Source: Bin87 sp026710825
Lineage (GTDB): Bacteria; Chloroflexota; Dehalococcoidia; Lucifugimonadales; UBA3495
Length of the DNA: 64,000 nucleotides
NCBI GenBank assembly: GCA_965232815.1
Contig: OZ247427.1
Location: 186,001 to 250,000 of the forward strand
Direction of reading: 5' to 3'
Part shown: one piece after another, positions 45,904-53,402 of the stretch
How positions within the stretch are numbered: the first letter of the stretch is position 1
Layout of the letters: each line of letters begins with the position of its first letter
Position numbers and translations under genes: made by a program
The notes under the pieces: model-generated
What the model saw: only the letters and a program-made list of their open reading frames with translations
Told to the model about the DNA's origin: nothing
Database searches by the model: none

Positions 45904-46782
45904 TCAGCCTGAAATTTCCGACAGGAACGCCAGCAGGGCCGCGTTCACCTCGTCCGGTTTTTCCTCGTGCAGGAAGTGGCCGCCCCCGGGAACAAACTGC
46001 GTCCGCAGATTGGATGCAGCATTCTGCCAGGACTCTTCCGGGTCCTGACCGTTGGCGGCGGAGGTGCGCTGGCGTCGTTCGCCCCACAGGTAGAGGACGG
46101 GGATGTCGAGGACACGGTCGGCATCGGCTCGCCAATCGGGCGGATCCTCGTAAGCCGCAGCGCGGTAATAGGAGAATCCTCCCCTGAGCGCGCCGGGCTG
46201 TGAGTAAGCGGTGGCGTACACGGCCACTTCCTCGTCCGACATCATGGCCTGGTTGACCGACCAGTTGCGGTAGAAGTGGCGCAGGTACGCCTCTTCATTG
46301 CCGCGCACCAAGTGCTCCGGCAGGTCGGGTATCTGATGGAAGTAAGAATGCCACCGCTCCCGGACTCCTGCGGGTGTTTGGGGTCCCAGTTGCTCCAGCG
46401 GATGCGTACCGTCGAGCAGGGCGAGACGGTCCACCTCGGATTCGTGATCCAGGCAGTAGCGGTAGGACACGCGCACGCCGATGTCGTGGCCGACGATGGC
46501 CACCTTGTCGTGTCCCAGGTGCCTCACCAGTTCGTATATGTCGGTTGCCGCCGTGCGGGTCCGGTAATCCTGGAGGGGTTTTTCCGAGGCGCCGAAACCG
46601 CGCATATCGGGCACGATCACCTGGTATTGCTGTGCCAGCACCGGAATCTGCTTGCGCCACGAGAACCACATCTCAGGCCAGCCATGCAGCAGCACCACCG
46701 GATACCCGTCGCCCTCGATCACGAAATGGATGTTGACGCCGTTGACCCGCGCGGTGCGGTGCGTGAAATCCCAATCTGCCAT
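45904..46782 (-). CDS. Alpha/beta hydrolase (epoxide hydrolase / haloacetate dehalogenase type)
   Basis: A 292-residue hydrolase. The oxyanion motif LLHGWPEMWFSW is at about 31-42, the nucleophile Asp100 in VGHDIGVRVSY indicates an Asp rather than Ser nucleophile, and the catalytic His is in GGGHFLHEEKP near the C-terminus. Asp-nucleophile members open epoxides or remove halogens. ATG at 46782 is preferred; GGGAG lies 11 bases upstream, whereas an earlier ATG would overlap that site. Confidence 0.87.
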   Translation of the reverse strand: MADWDFTHRTARVNGVNIHFVIEGDGYPVVLLHGWPEMWFSWRKQIPVLAQQYQVIVPDMRGFGASEKPLQDYRTRTAATDIYELVRHLGHDKVAIVGHDIGVRVSYRYCLDHESEVDRLALLDGTHPLEQLGPQTPAGVRERWHSYFHQIPDLPEHLVRGNEEAYLRHFYRNWSVNQAMMSDEEVAVYATAYSQPGALRGGFSYYRAAAYEDPPDWRADADRVLDIPVLYLWGERRQRTSAANGQDPEESWQNAASNLRTQFVPGGGHFLHEEKPDEVNAALLAFLSEISG

Positions 46783-46863
46783 GATTGCCATCACTCCCGG
46801 GATCTGTGCTTGTCGGACGGGGAGACATTGGCCTCCGCCGGTTGGTTGACCGATTGAGGCATG

Positions 46864-47280
46864 CTACAGGTTCATCGCATCCAATCCCACGCGGGACAAA
46901 TCCTCGTCGGCCTGCCCGCTGGGATACCCGCCGACGCCGATTCCGCCCAGGATAACGCCGTCTTTCATGATGACGAGGCCGCCCTGGCCGTGGGTGAACC
47001 TGGGGTCTCCCAGATCAGCGATGTTGCGTCCCTGGGCATGCAGGCCGGCGGCGTGTTCGCCGGAGTCCCGGCCCATCAAAGCGGAGGTGTAGGCCTTGCG
47101 CAGGGCGTGGCGGCGACTGAATATGCGGAGATTGTCCATCGTTAGGTAGGCCAACAATTCACCGCCGGCATCAACGATAGCCATCGCCACCGGGGCATCG
47201 GCGGTTTCGTTAGCTTTGGCGAGCATCGCGTTCATCGCGTTGGTGATCTGATCGGTGGTCAGCGCGGGTTTGGTAGACAT
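46864..47280 (-). CDS. GlcG/HbpS family heme-binding-like protein (DUF336)
   Basis: A 138-residue protein with the GlcG/HbpS pattern: PVAMAIVDAGGELLAYLTMD, FSRRHALRKAYTSAL, GGLVIMKDGVILGGIGVGGYPSGQADEDLS. Members bind heme or act in aldehyde/glycolate operons; function here unknown. ATG at 47280 follows CTAGGAGG by 7 bases. It is upstream of the hydrolase gene by about 80 bases on the same strand. Confidence 0.88.
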   Translation of the reverse strand: MSTKPALTTDQITNAMNAMLAKANETADAPVAMAIVDAGGELLAYLTMDNLRIFSRRHALRKAYTSALMGRDSGEHAAGLHAQGRNIADLGDPRFTHGQGGLVIMKDGVILGGIGVGGYPSGQADEDLSRVGLDAMNL

Positions 47281-47425
47281 CAATCTGCCTCCTAGCGTGG
47301 TTTTGTGAGATGGGACGCGATGATAACACGCGCCGGAGCATCGACCATGGACTGCTATTCACTTCGACAAACCCGGCGATGGAAGGGGTCGTCGCGACAA
47401 GTTAGATTGATGGCGGGCAGTGGGT

Positions 47426-47431
47426 TATAAT
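47426..47431 (+). promoter_or_regulatory. Probable -10 box for the peroxiredoxin gene
   Basis: Perfect TATAAT 72 bases upstream of the start codon. No convincing -35 box (TTAGAT with an 18-base spacer is the best candidate). The leader between them contains the small inverted repeat GCACC ... GGTGC (47453-47475). Confidence 0.5.
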
Positions 47432-47502
47432 CTGCGCAACCTAAGCTGTGGGGCACCGGCCGTAATGTACGGTGCTTGCCGGCTATATTGAGGAGACGGT
47501 TG

Positions 47503-47970
47503 ATGCCAGGTCAAATCGGGGACGTCGCCCCAGACTTCACGTTGCCATCGCCACACCATGGCGATGTTTCTTTGAACACCTACCGAGGTACCCATTCCGT
47601 AGTATTGTCTTTCCATGTGCTTGATTTCACCGGTGGTTGAACGGATCAGGCCACTTCGTTCCGGCGTTTCAACGGCCGGTTCGAAGAGTTGAATGCCCAG
47701 GTGCTGGGCATCAGTTGTGATCACGTCGCCGCACACCGGGCCTGGACCACTTCCATGGGTGGCCTGCCGTATCCCGAATTGTCCGACTGGCATCCCAAAG
47801 GACGGGTGACCACGGCTTACGATCTCTGGAACGACGAACGCGGAGCAGGAACCCGCGCAGTGATTGTCGTCGACCCGGAGGGGGTGATTCGTTACCGCGA
47901 AACGTACGAACCCGGTACCCTTCCAGATCCGGAGACAATCATCGCAGCGGTGGAGAACATCGGGAAATAA
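47503..47970 (+). CDS. Peroxiredoxin (AhpE/Prx-like) with in-frame UGA at the active site: probable selenoprotein
   Basis: A 155-residue thioredoxin-fold peroxidase, reducing hydroperoxides. The frame runs MPGQIGDVAPDFTLPSP..., LSFHVLDFTGG-UGA-TDQATSF..., VLGISCDH..., VIVVDPEGVIRY..., to a TAA at 47968. The UGA (47638-47640, codon 46) sits exactly where the family has its peroxidatic Cys (DFTGGC-type), and the frame is protein-like on both sides. A hairpin directly downstream fits a bacterial SECIS. ATG at 47503 follows GAGGAG. A second cysteine (Cys72) could be a resolving residue. Gene callers would report only the C-terminal fragment. Selenocysteine machinery genes are not in the window. 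Confidence 0.85.
47654..47686 (+). promoter_or_regulatory. Candidate bacterial SECIS hairpin
   Basis: Within the coding sequence 13 bases after the UGA: CTTCG pairs with CGAAG, an internal UU/UU mismatch follows, then CCGGC pairs with GCCGG. The apical loop begins with G and lies about 25 bases after the UGA. From memory, bacterial SECIS elements need such a small loop with an early G at 16-37 bases; this fits. Confidence 0.7.
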
Positions 47971-47976
47971 TCAAAA

Positions 47977-48006
47977 TCAAGGGGCGAATGTACATTCGCC
48001 CCTTGA
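47977..48006. repeat. Perfect 30-base palindrome between convergent genes
   Basis: TCAAGGGGCGAATGT is followed directly by its reverse complement ACATTCGCCCCTTGA with no loop. It lies between the peroxiredoxin (+) and GreA (-) stop codons and probably terminates both. It shares the GGGGCG start with the other palindromes in this window but has a different centre. Confidence 0.8.
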
Positions 48007-48038
48007 AAGTTTCACCGTCCGTTTGGATATCGGTTCGG

Positions 48039-48854
48039 TTACTCTCCGATACCCTCAATTCGATATTGGACCGGCCCACGCGGCGTCGTGATGACCAGTT
48101 CCTCGCCCACACCGCGACCCATGAGGGCCTGGCCGATGGGCGAGACGGTGGAGATTTTGCCAGCGGAAACATCCGCTTCGCGGACATCAACCAACGTGAA
48201 AGCCCGCTGTGTCTGCGTGTCCAGATCGTGCAGGGTTACCCGGGATCCAATGCTGACCTTCTCGGTATCGGCGTTGACGGCGTCGACGATCTCGACGCGG
48301 GCCAGGTCGTTCTCCAACTGACGGATACGGCGTTCCACAAGCTGCTGCTGTTCGCGGGCCGCATCCAGGGGAGCGTTTTCGCGTATGTCTCCGTCGCTGC
48401 GGGCAAGCCTGATGGTCTCGCGGATCTGCGGAACCTCGCCGCGCAAACGTTGCAACTCCTCCTGCAATTCCGTATGCCGTTCCTCGCTGAGACGGGCGGT
48501 GGGAGTGCTGCCGCCGCCGGGCTGATCGGAATGCAGGAAACGCCGGCGGTTCCGGCGCGGCGCGGTAGCGTAGCGGGCGAGGCTGATCTGGGTCCAGCCC
48601 TTGCGGTTGGCAAAGGTCAGGAACTTCTTGACCGGATCCAGGCGGGACGCCGGATTTTCCACGTTTTCACTGGTCCACCGCGCGTATTCTCCGACCTCGA
48701 TGGCATGGAGGGTTGAGATGAGCTTGTCTTTGCCTATGCGGGCCTGGAACCGGAGCAGTTCCTGCTGGCCCTGCATGGTTTGGCGGGCGTCCTTAAGATG
48801 AGCAACAAAGATGTCAATGGCTTGAGATATCGAAAGGTGCGGTTCGTTGGTCAA
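48039..48854 (-). CDS. GreA-type transcription elongation factor with N-terminal recombinase-like SAM domain
   Basis: A 271-residue protein. Residues about 115-271 are a GreA/GreB factor: a coiled coil (LSEERHTELQEELQRLRGEVPQIRETI, with the acidic tip region SDGDIRENAPLDAAREQQQ) and a C-terminal FKBP-like domain (GSRVTLHDLDTQTQRAFTLV ... SPIGQALMGRGVGEELVITTPRG). Residues 1-105 resemble the core-binding (SAM-like) domain of tyrosine recombinases: SISQAIDIFVAHLKDA ... LRFQARIGKD ... RLDPVKKFLTFANRKGW. No catalytic recombinase domain follows. The TTG start at 48854 is supported by GGAGGG 7 bases upstream and by a promoter at 48904-48932. Usual GreA is about 158 residues. Confidence 0.85.
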   Translation of the reverse strand: MTNEPHLSISQAIDIFVAHLKDARQTMQGQQELLRFQARIGKDKLISTLHAIEVGEYARWTSENVENPASRLDPVKKFLTFANRKGWTQISLARYATAPRRNRRRFLHSDQPGGGSTPTARLSEERHTELQEELQRLRGEVPQIRETIRLARSDGDIRENAPLDAAREQQQLVERRIRQLENDLARVEIVDAVNADTEKVSIGSRVTLHDLDTQTQRAFTLVDVREADVSAGKISTVSPIGQALMGRGVGEELVITTPRGPVQYRIEGIGE

Positions 48855-48903
48855 CTTGTATCCCTCCAGTCTGGTCGCAGTCTCACGCCGCAGACCGCCA
48901 ATA

Positions 48904-48932
48904 ATGATAGCATTTGGCAGTTGCGCGGGCAA
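48904..48932 (-). promoter_or_regulatory. Sigma70-type promoter of the GreA-fusion gene
   Basis: On the minus strand: TTGCCC (48932-48927), a 17-base spacer and TATCAT (48909-48904), with the TTG start 49 bases downstream. It excludes a longer N-terminus for the protein. Confidence 0.75.
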
Positions 48933-49110
48933 TTATGTTTATTTCGTTGCGTTGGTACGAGGCCCGCGGGCCCGGGTTGGCCGCTACCACGGCGGAGCGG
49001 AATCGGACGTCACGGGCGCCGCTGTGGGGCCGGATCACGGCGGGCATTGTGCTATGCTACGCACGCTGAACTAAGGCTCCCTGCCGAAGCCCCTCAGGAG
49101 GCGGTTTGAT

Positions 49111-50076
49111 ATGAAAGCGGTACAGATTCAAGAGTATGGCGGCCCCGAGGTGCTCCAATATCTGGATTTGCCGGACCCCACTGCTGGCCCAGAGCAAGCC
49201 GTGGTCGAAATCCAGGCGGTGGGCGTGAACTTCACCGACATCTACAGCCGCATGGGGGTAAACCCTCCAGGACTTCCCTGGGTGGCTGGCGTGGAAGCCG
49301 CTGGAGTGGTGCGAGAAATCGGAGCCGGGGTTGACCACGTTGCCGTGGGCGATACCGTGGCGTATTGCAGTCATCCCGGTTCATACGCGGAACAGGCCGT
49401 GGTGCCGGCGTGGCGGCTGATCAAGATGCCGCAAGGCCTGTCGGCCCAGGACGGGGCCGCCGCCATGCTGCAGGGTATGACCGCACATTACCTTTGCTAC
49501 GACACCTACCGGGTAAAGGCGGGCGACAGCGTGCTGGTCCATTCCGGAGCAGGCGGCGTTGGGTTGCTGCTGATCCAGATGTGCAAAGCGTTGGGCGCTT
49601 ACGTCTACTCCACCGTGTCCACCGAGGCCAAAGCGGAATTGGCTCGCGGAGCCGGGGCCGATCACGTCATCCTGTACACGCAACAGGATTTTGCTGCGGA
49701 AATCTCCAAGGCTACCGACGGAGCCGGGTTGCAAGCGGTGTTCGACGCGGTTGGCCATGACACGTTTGACGGGAGCATCGCGTGCCTCGCGCCCAGGGGT
49801 TACATGGTCCTCTACGGCCAGGCCAGCGGCGCCGTGCCGCCGGTTGATCCGCGGGTATTGGGCAACGGGTCCAAGTTCCTGACGCGTCCGGGCCTGGGGG
49901 ACTACACCGCCAACCGCGCTGAGCTGGATCAACGGGCCAGCGCAGTCCTGGGATGGGTGCAGTCAGGGGAATTGAAACTCCGGGTTGAGCATCACTTTGC
50001 GCTGTCCGACGCTGGGGAGGCACACCGGCAACTGGCGGGCCGCGCCACCACCGGCAAGATAATTCTGACTCCCTAG
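49111..50076 (+). CDS. NADPH:quinone oxidoreductase (zeta-crystallin type)
   Basis: A 321-residue zinc-free MDR enzyme. It starts MKAVQIQEYGGPEVLQYLDLP, has VNFTDIYSRMGV, LPWVAGVEAAGVV, the quinone-oxidoreductase signature around VLVHSGAGGVGLLLIQMCKALGA, and GYMVLYGQASG. It reduces quinones with NADPH. ATG at 49111 follows CAGGAGG. The next gene starts 8 bases later, so they are co-transcribed. Confidence 0.92.
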   Translation: MKAVQIQEYGGPEVLQYLDLPDPTAGPEQAVVEIQAVGVNFTDIYSRMGVNPPGLPWVAGVEAAGVVREIGAGVDHVAVGDTVAYCSHPGSYAEQAVVPAWRLIKMPQGLSAQDGAAAMLQGMTAHYLCYDTYRVKAGDSVLVHSGAGGVGLLLIQMCKALGAYVYSTVSTEAKAELARGAGADHVILYTQQDFAAEISKATDGAGLQAVFDAVGHDTFDGSIACLAPRGYMVLYGQASGAVPPVDPRVLGNGSKFLTRPGLGDYTANRAELDQRASAVLGWVQSGELKLRVEHHFALSDAGEAHRQLAGRATTGKIILTP

Positions 50077-50083
50077 GTCCGTA

Positions 50084-50536
50084 ATGGCGACGGCCAACCC
50101 GCGCGCTACAGAACCCGCGCCTCCCAGGCGTCGGCAGACTCTGGTGGCTCCCAAAGGGATCGTCTTAAACGACCTGGAGTGGGTTGACCGCGTCGCCAAG
50201 CGGTACATGTTGGAGAGCCTGGATCTAACCCCGGGTTCGGTGGTGCTGGAACGGCTCACATCCACGGGCGGCAGGTGCTTCTGTTATCCGGACGGTTCCT
50301 GGCTGATCGGATTGTCCCTCCCCCGGTTCCAGCGCTTTGGGCGCCCGGGGATGGAGGGGATCCTGGCTCATGAACTGTTGCACGCCTGGTTGTGGTCTCG
50401 CCACAACTACTCCGGGCACGGTCCGGTTTTTGCCGGCCACGCGTCCGCCCGTGGCATTCCGAGGTGGTGTTCGGGCGAACGCGAAGCGGCGCACACGGGG
50501 CCTTTCCAATTGCCGTTGTTCGAGCATCGACTGTAG
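50084..50536 (+). CDS. SprT-like zinc metalloprotease-fold protein
   Basis: A 150-residue protein with the HExxH motif ILAHELLHAWLW (about 92-103) and the downstream HGPVFAGHASARGIPRWC, as in the SprT-like domain of DNA-protein crosslink proteases. The N-terminal 25 residues are basic and disordered. It is a stand-alone small member. It follows the quinone oxidoreductase by 8 bases. Whether it is proteolytically active is unknown. Confidence 0.75.
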   Translation: MATANPRATEPAPPRRRQTLVAPKGIVLNDLEWVDRVAKRYMLESLDLTPGSVVLERLTSTGGRCFCYPDGSWLIGLSLPRFQRFGRPGMEGILAHELLHAWLWSRHNYSGHGPVFAGHASARGIPRWCSGEREAAHTGPFQLPLFEHRL

Positions 50537-51259
50537 ATCACGACGAATCCGGGCCAACCGGCGTGAAAATCGTTGCCCTTGAACGGACGGTTAGGCGAAT
50601 GCCAGGCGACAGATAGCGGCGTACATCGTCATTAATAGAGCTGAATGTGCACTATTCCATCGACCCGGCAACGATATAAGCTCCGAAACACTGCGCTTGC
50701 ACTTTGTCAAGCGCTTTTCTTGCACATTTCGCAAAAAATAACCAATTTTTTGCGTCGTTGTGCTCAAGGGGGTGCTGAAAATTTGACAGCACCGCGCGAT
50801 GAGGCTAGACTGCCCACTAGCAATAGCAGGTCTGCACACCCATCAACCTGCCCTTAAGCAAGGAGGCCACATGAGTGCAGCCGCGCCGAGCGCGCACCGG
50901 CAATCGCCGGATCCCGACTCTACGCAGCCCCGCGGCATGCGGGGAGAGTCAACTGAGCAGTTGGGACGCTCAGCATTTCGACAGAGGCAAATCGAGCCTC
51001 TGCGTGGACGTTCCAGCTATAAGCTCCCTTGCGAGCCTTAGCTGCTCCAAGCTAAATGGGCGGCGGGACTAGCGCCCCGCACGACGTCCACCGAACACCG
51101 GTAATTGCCGCGGCATCGGCAACCGGTGCGAGCACAGCTCCGAACTATTTCCTAACGGAAACACGTCTCTGTTCGGGACGCGCAGTTCAGTTTGCTGCTC
51201 AATTCCGGCTGCTACGCAAACCTCCAACTTCGGTTGGAATACACATGAAAGGAGCAAAC
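50537..51259 (+). promoter_or_regulatory. Long structured leader upstream of panD
   Basis: About 720 bases without a recognised gene. The first part is AT-richer and carries a perfect inverted repeat (CGCAAAAAAT, AACCA loop, ATTTTTTGCG; 50730-50754). From about 50870 the stretch is GC-rich with successive hairpins: CCCGC/GCGGG near 50929-50943, TGAGC/GCTCA (50954-50972), CAGAGGC/GCCTCTG (50982-51002). The arrangement just upstream of panD suggests a cis-regulatory RNA, but it matches no riboswitch core I know. Confidence 0.45.
50871..51041 (+). CDS. Possible 56-codon leader ORF before panD
   Basis: An ATG at 50871 follows a strong AAGGAGG by 5 bases and opens a 56-codon frame ending at TAG 51039-51041. 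The product begins MSAAAPSAHRQSPDPDS and is polar and Arg/Gln-rich with no family likeness. The same bases fold into hairpins, so translation of this frame could regulate panD. It may also be a chance Shine-Dalgarno. Confidence 0.3.
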   Translation: MSAAAPSAHRQSPDPDSTQPRGMRGESTEQLGRSAFRQRQIEPLRGRSSYKLPCEP

Positions 51260-51649
51260 ATGAGGGAGATTCTACGATCCAAAATTCATCGCTGTTGGAT
51301 AACCGGAGCCAACCTGGGCTACGTGGGCAGCATTCTCATTGACCGGGACTTGATGGAGATGGCGGATATCGTTCCGTTCGAGAAGGTCCAGGTGGTGAAC
51401 TGCAACAACGGGCAACGGTTTGAAACGTACGCATTGCCCGGAGAGCGCGGCAGCGGTGTCATTTCGGTGCAGGGTGCGGCAGCCCGACTTTGCCAGCTCG
51501 GGGACTGCGCGATCATCATGGCCTTTGAAGTCACCGACAAGGAAGTCGACCAGCGCATGATCCTGGTGGACGAAAACAACAATTTCCTCGAATGGATCGA
51601 AGGATCTATGTATGCCGAGCCGCAGCCAGAACCAGTCGCGCTTTTCTGA
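51260..51649 (+). CDS. panD: Aspartate 1-decarboxylase (pyruvoyl enzyme)
   Basis: A 129-residue protein matching PanD, which makes beta-alanine from aspartate. It self-cleaves at Gly-Ser to create the pyruvoyl group. The site is YVGSILID (residues 23-26 region), preceded by SKIHRCWIT with the conserved Lys. The RFETY and PGERGSGVI motifs of the active site are intact. ATG at 51260 follows GGAG by 6 bases. Unlike usual panD, which sits with panB/panC, it is followed by methyltransferase genes; the first overlaps its end by 38 bases. This suggests that beta-alanine is a substrate for methylation. Confidence 0.93.
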   Translation: MREILRSKIHRCWITGANLGYVGSILIDRDLMEMADIVPFEKVQVVNCNNGQRFETYALPGERGSGVISVQGAAARLCQLGDCAIIMAFEVTDKEVDQRMILVDENNNFLEWIEGSMYAEPQPEPVALF

Positions 51650-52472
51650 GAGCGAAACCGAAGCATACTATGACGCCGAGGACGCCCTCTATCGTTCCTT
51701 CTGGGACGCGGAGGGCAGCCTTCACTGGGGGGTGTTCACCAGTGATCCCCAGTCCGGGCCGGACGGATCCATACGCGACAGTTTTCTGACCGCGTGTTCG
51801 CGATTGAACCAGATAATGCTGGAAGATTCCGGCATTGGAAGCGGTTCCCACGTTCTGGATCTGGGGTGCGGCAACGGCAACACGTCGTTGTGGCTGTGCC
51901 AGGCGACCGGCGCCAGCGTTACCGGAATAGACCTGAGCGGCGTTCGCATTGACAACGCCACGCAGTCGCTGGCGGAGTACCCGGAACTGGCCTCGAGGGT
52001 GGCTTTCCACAAGGCATCGGCCACGGACCTCCCGTTTGAGGAGAACACGTTCACCCACGTGTGGAGCCAGGCCACCATCTACCACGTGCCCGACAAAACG
52101 ACCACGTTGGAAGAGGCCTACCGGGTCCTGCAACCCGGGGGGTTCATGGTCTTCGACGATCTGACGAAACCCAGGCCGGACATCAGCGACGAAGCGCGGG
52201 CATTCGTTTACGATCGACTGCTATTCGACACGGATTTCAGCTTCTATTCGTACATGGATGCGCTGAGGGAAACGGGATTCAAGGTGCTGGACGCCCGGGA
52301 TCTTTCGACCCACCTGGCGCACAGCTACACGTGCCTTTCCAGGATGGCGGCCACGGGGAATGATCCGGAGCGGCGAGAACGCTTCGCTGCGCTTTCCGAC
52401 GCATATCTGAAGATGGTGAACGCCGTTCACCACGAAGAGTTGGGCTGGGCCCAATACCGGTGCGTGAAATAG
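51612..52472 (+). CDS. SAM-dependent N-methyltransferase, sarcosine/dimethylglycine-methyltransferase-like (copy 1)
   Basis: A 286-residue class I methyltransferase. The N-terminal YYDAEDALYRSFWDAEGSLHWGVF resembles the YD-D-W-G-H-G lead-in of glycine-betaine-forming methyltransferases. Motif I is VLDLGCGNGNTSLWL, followed by ATGIDLSG-like VTGIDLSGVR. The C-terminal LSTHLAHSY also resembles that family. It overlaps the end of panD by 38 bases and has a near-twin immediately downstream. Proposed role: successive methylation of the amine of beta-alanine. This substrate is an inference from context; UbiE-like methylation of another small molecule is the alternative. Confidence 0.8.
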   Translation: MPSRSQNQSRFSESETEAYYDAEDALYRSFWDAEGSLHWGVFTSDPQSGPDGSIRDSFLTACSRLNQIMLEDSGIGSGSHVLDLGCGNGNTSLWLCQATGASVTGIDLSGVRIDNATQSLAEYPELASRVAFHKASATDLPFEENTFTHVWSQATIYHVPDKTTTLEEAYRVLQPGGFMVFDDLTKPRPDISDEARAFVYDRLLFDTDFSFYSYMDALRETGFKVLDARDLSTHLAHSYTCLSRMAATGNDPERRERFAALSDAYLKMVNAVHHEELGWAQYRCVK

Positions 52473-52506
52473 ACGCCCCAAAATTGTCAGCAAACAAGGA
52501 GCAAAT

Positions 52507-53358
52507 ATGGTATCGGCAACCGGGCACCGGTTTTCCGAGCAGGAGACCGAGGAATACTACGACGCAGAGGACGTCATCTATCGTTCGGTGTGGGACGCCG
52601 ACGGCAGCGTCCACTGGGGCGTATTCGACAAGAGCACAGACGGGGACAGCATCCGGGAGCAATTCCTGGCCGCGGGGATCCGGCTGAACGAACTAATGGT
52701 GGAATACGCCAGCATCGGCGAGACGTCCAAAGTGCTGGACGTGGGCTGCGGCAACGGCAACGCTGCCATCTGGCTGGCCCGCAACAGCGGCGCTCACGTA
52801 ACGGGTGTCGACCTGAGCGGAGTCCGCGTGGCCAACGCGGTTGAATCCCTGAAAGGCGTGCCCGAACTGGCCGGGAAATTGGCGTTCGAAAAAGCATCCG
52901 CCACCGACCTGCCGTTCCCCGATAATACGTTCACCCACTTCTGGAGCCAGGCCACCGTCTATCATGTGCCGGACAAGGTGACGGTGCTGAAGGAAGCGTA
53001 TCGCGTGCTGCAGACCGGCGGGATGATGATCTTCGACGATCTCACCAAGCCACGTTCAGATATCAGCGAGTCGGCGCAGAAGTTCGTGTACGAGCGCCTG
53101 CTGTTCGATACAGATTTCAGCTTCTACTCGTACATTGACACGCTCCGCGAGATCGGTTTCAAGGTGTTGCAGGCGCGAGACCTGTCTTCGCACCTGGCCC
53201 AGAGCTACACCTATCTCTCCAACCTGGCATCCATCGCCGAAGGGCCGGAAGGCTACCAGGACCGTTTCGACTATCTGGCTGACGCTTACATGAAGACGGT
53301 GGAAGCGATCAACAACGATGAACTGGGCTGGGCACAGTACCTCTGCATCAAACAGTAG
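52507..53358 (+). CDS. SAM-dependent N-methyltransferase, sarcosine/dimethylglycine-methyltransferase-like (copy 2)
   Basis: A 283-residue tandem paralog of the preceding gene, identical at a clear majority of positions by eye (for example DLTKPRSDIS, LLFDTDFSFYSYID, RDLSSHLAQSY). Motif I is VLDVGCGNGNAAIWL. ATG at 52507 follows AAGGAGC. Two similar enzymes in tandem fit a division of labour between the methylation steps, as GSMT and SDMT do for glycine betaine. Confidence 0.8.
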   Translation: MVSATGHRFSEQETEEYYDAEDVIYRSVWDADGSVHWGVFDKSTDGDSIREQFLAAGIRLNELMVEYASIGETSKVLDVGCGNGNAAIWLARNSGAHVTGVDLSGVRVANAVESLKGVPELAGKLAFEKASATDLPFPDNTFTHFWSQATVYHVPDKVTVLKEAYRVLQTGGMMIFDDLTKPRSDISESAQKFVYERLLFDTDFSFYSYIDTLREIGFKVLQARDLSSHLAQSYTYLSNLASIAEGPEGYQDRFDYLADAYMKTVEAINNDELGWAQYLCIKQ

Positions 53359-53402
53359 GCCGGTCTGAACCGAACGAGGATGCGCAAAGGAGCGTAGAAA
53401 GA

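Noticed and set aside
47638..47640. UGA in the peroxiredoxin as simple nonsense mutation or UGA-to-Trp code
   Set aside because: It falls exactly on the peroxidatic Cys position and is followed by a SECIS-like hairpin; other genes in the window use UGA as a normal stop and TGG for Trp.
48039..48854. An integrase gene fragment indicating a mobile element
   Set aside because: The recombinase-like domain is in frame with GreA under its own promoter, and no catalytic recombinase domain, att site or other mobile gene is present.
50640..51259. Known SAM, glycine or cobalamin riboswitch upstream of panD
   Set aside because: I looked for their conserved cores by eye and found none; only generic hairpins are supported.
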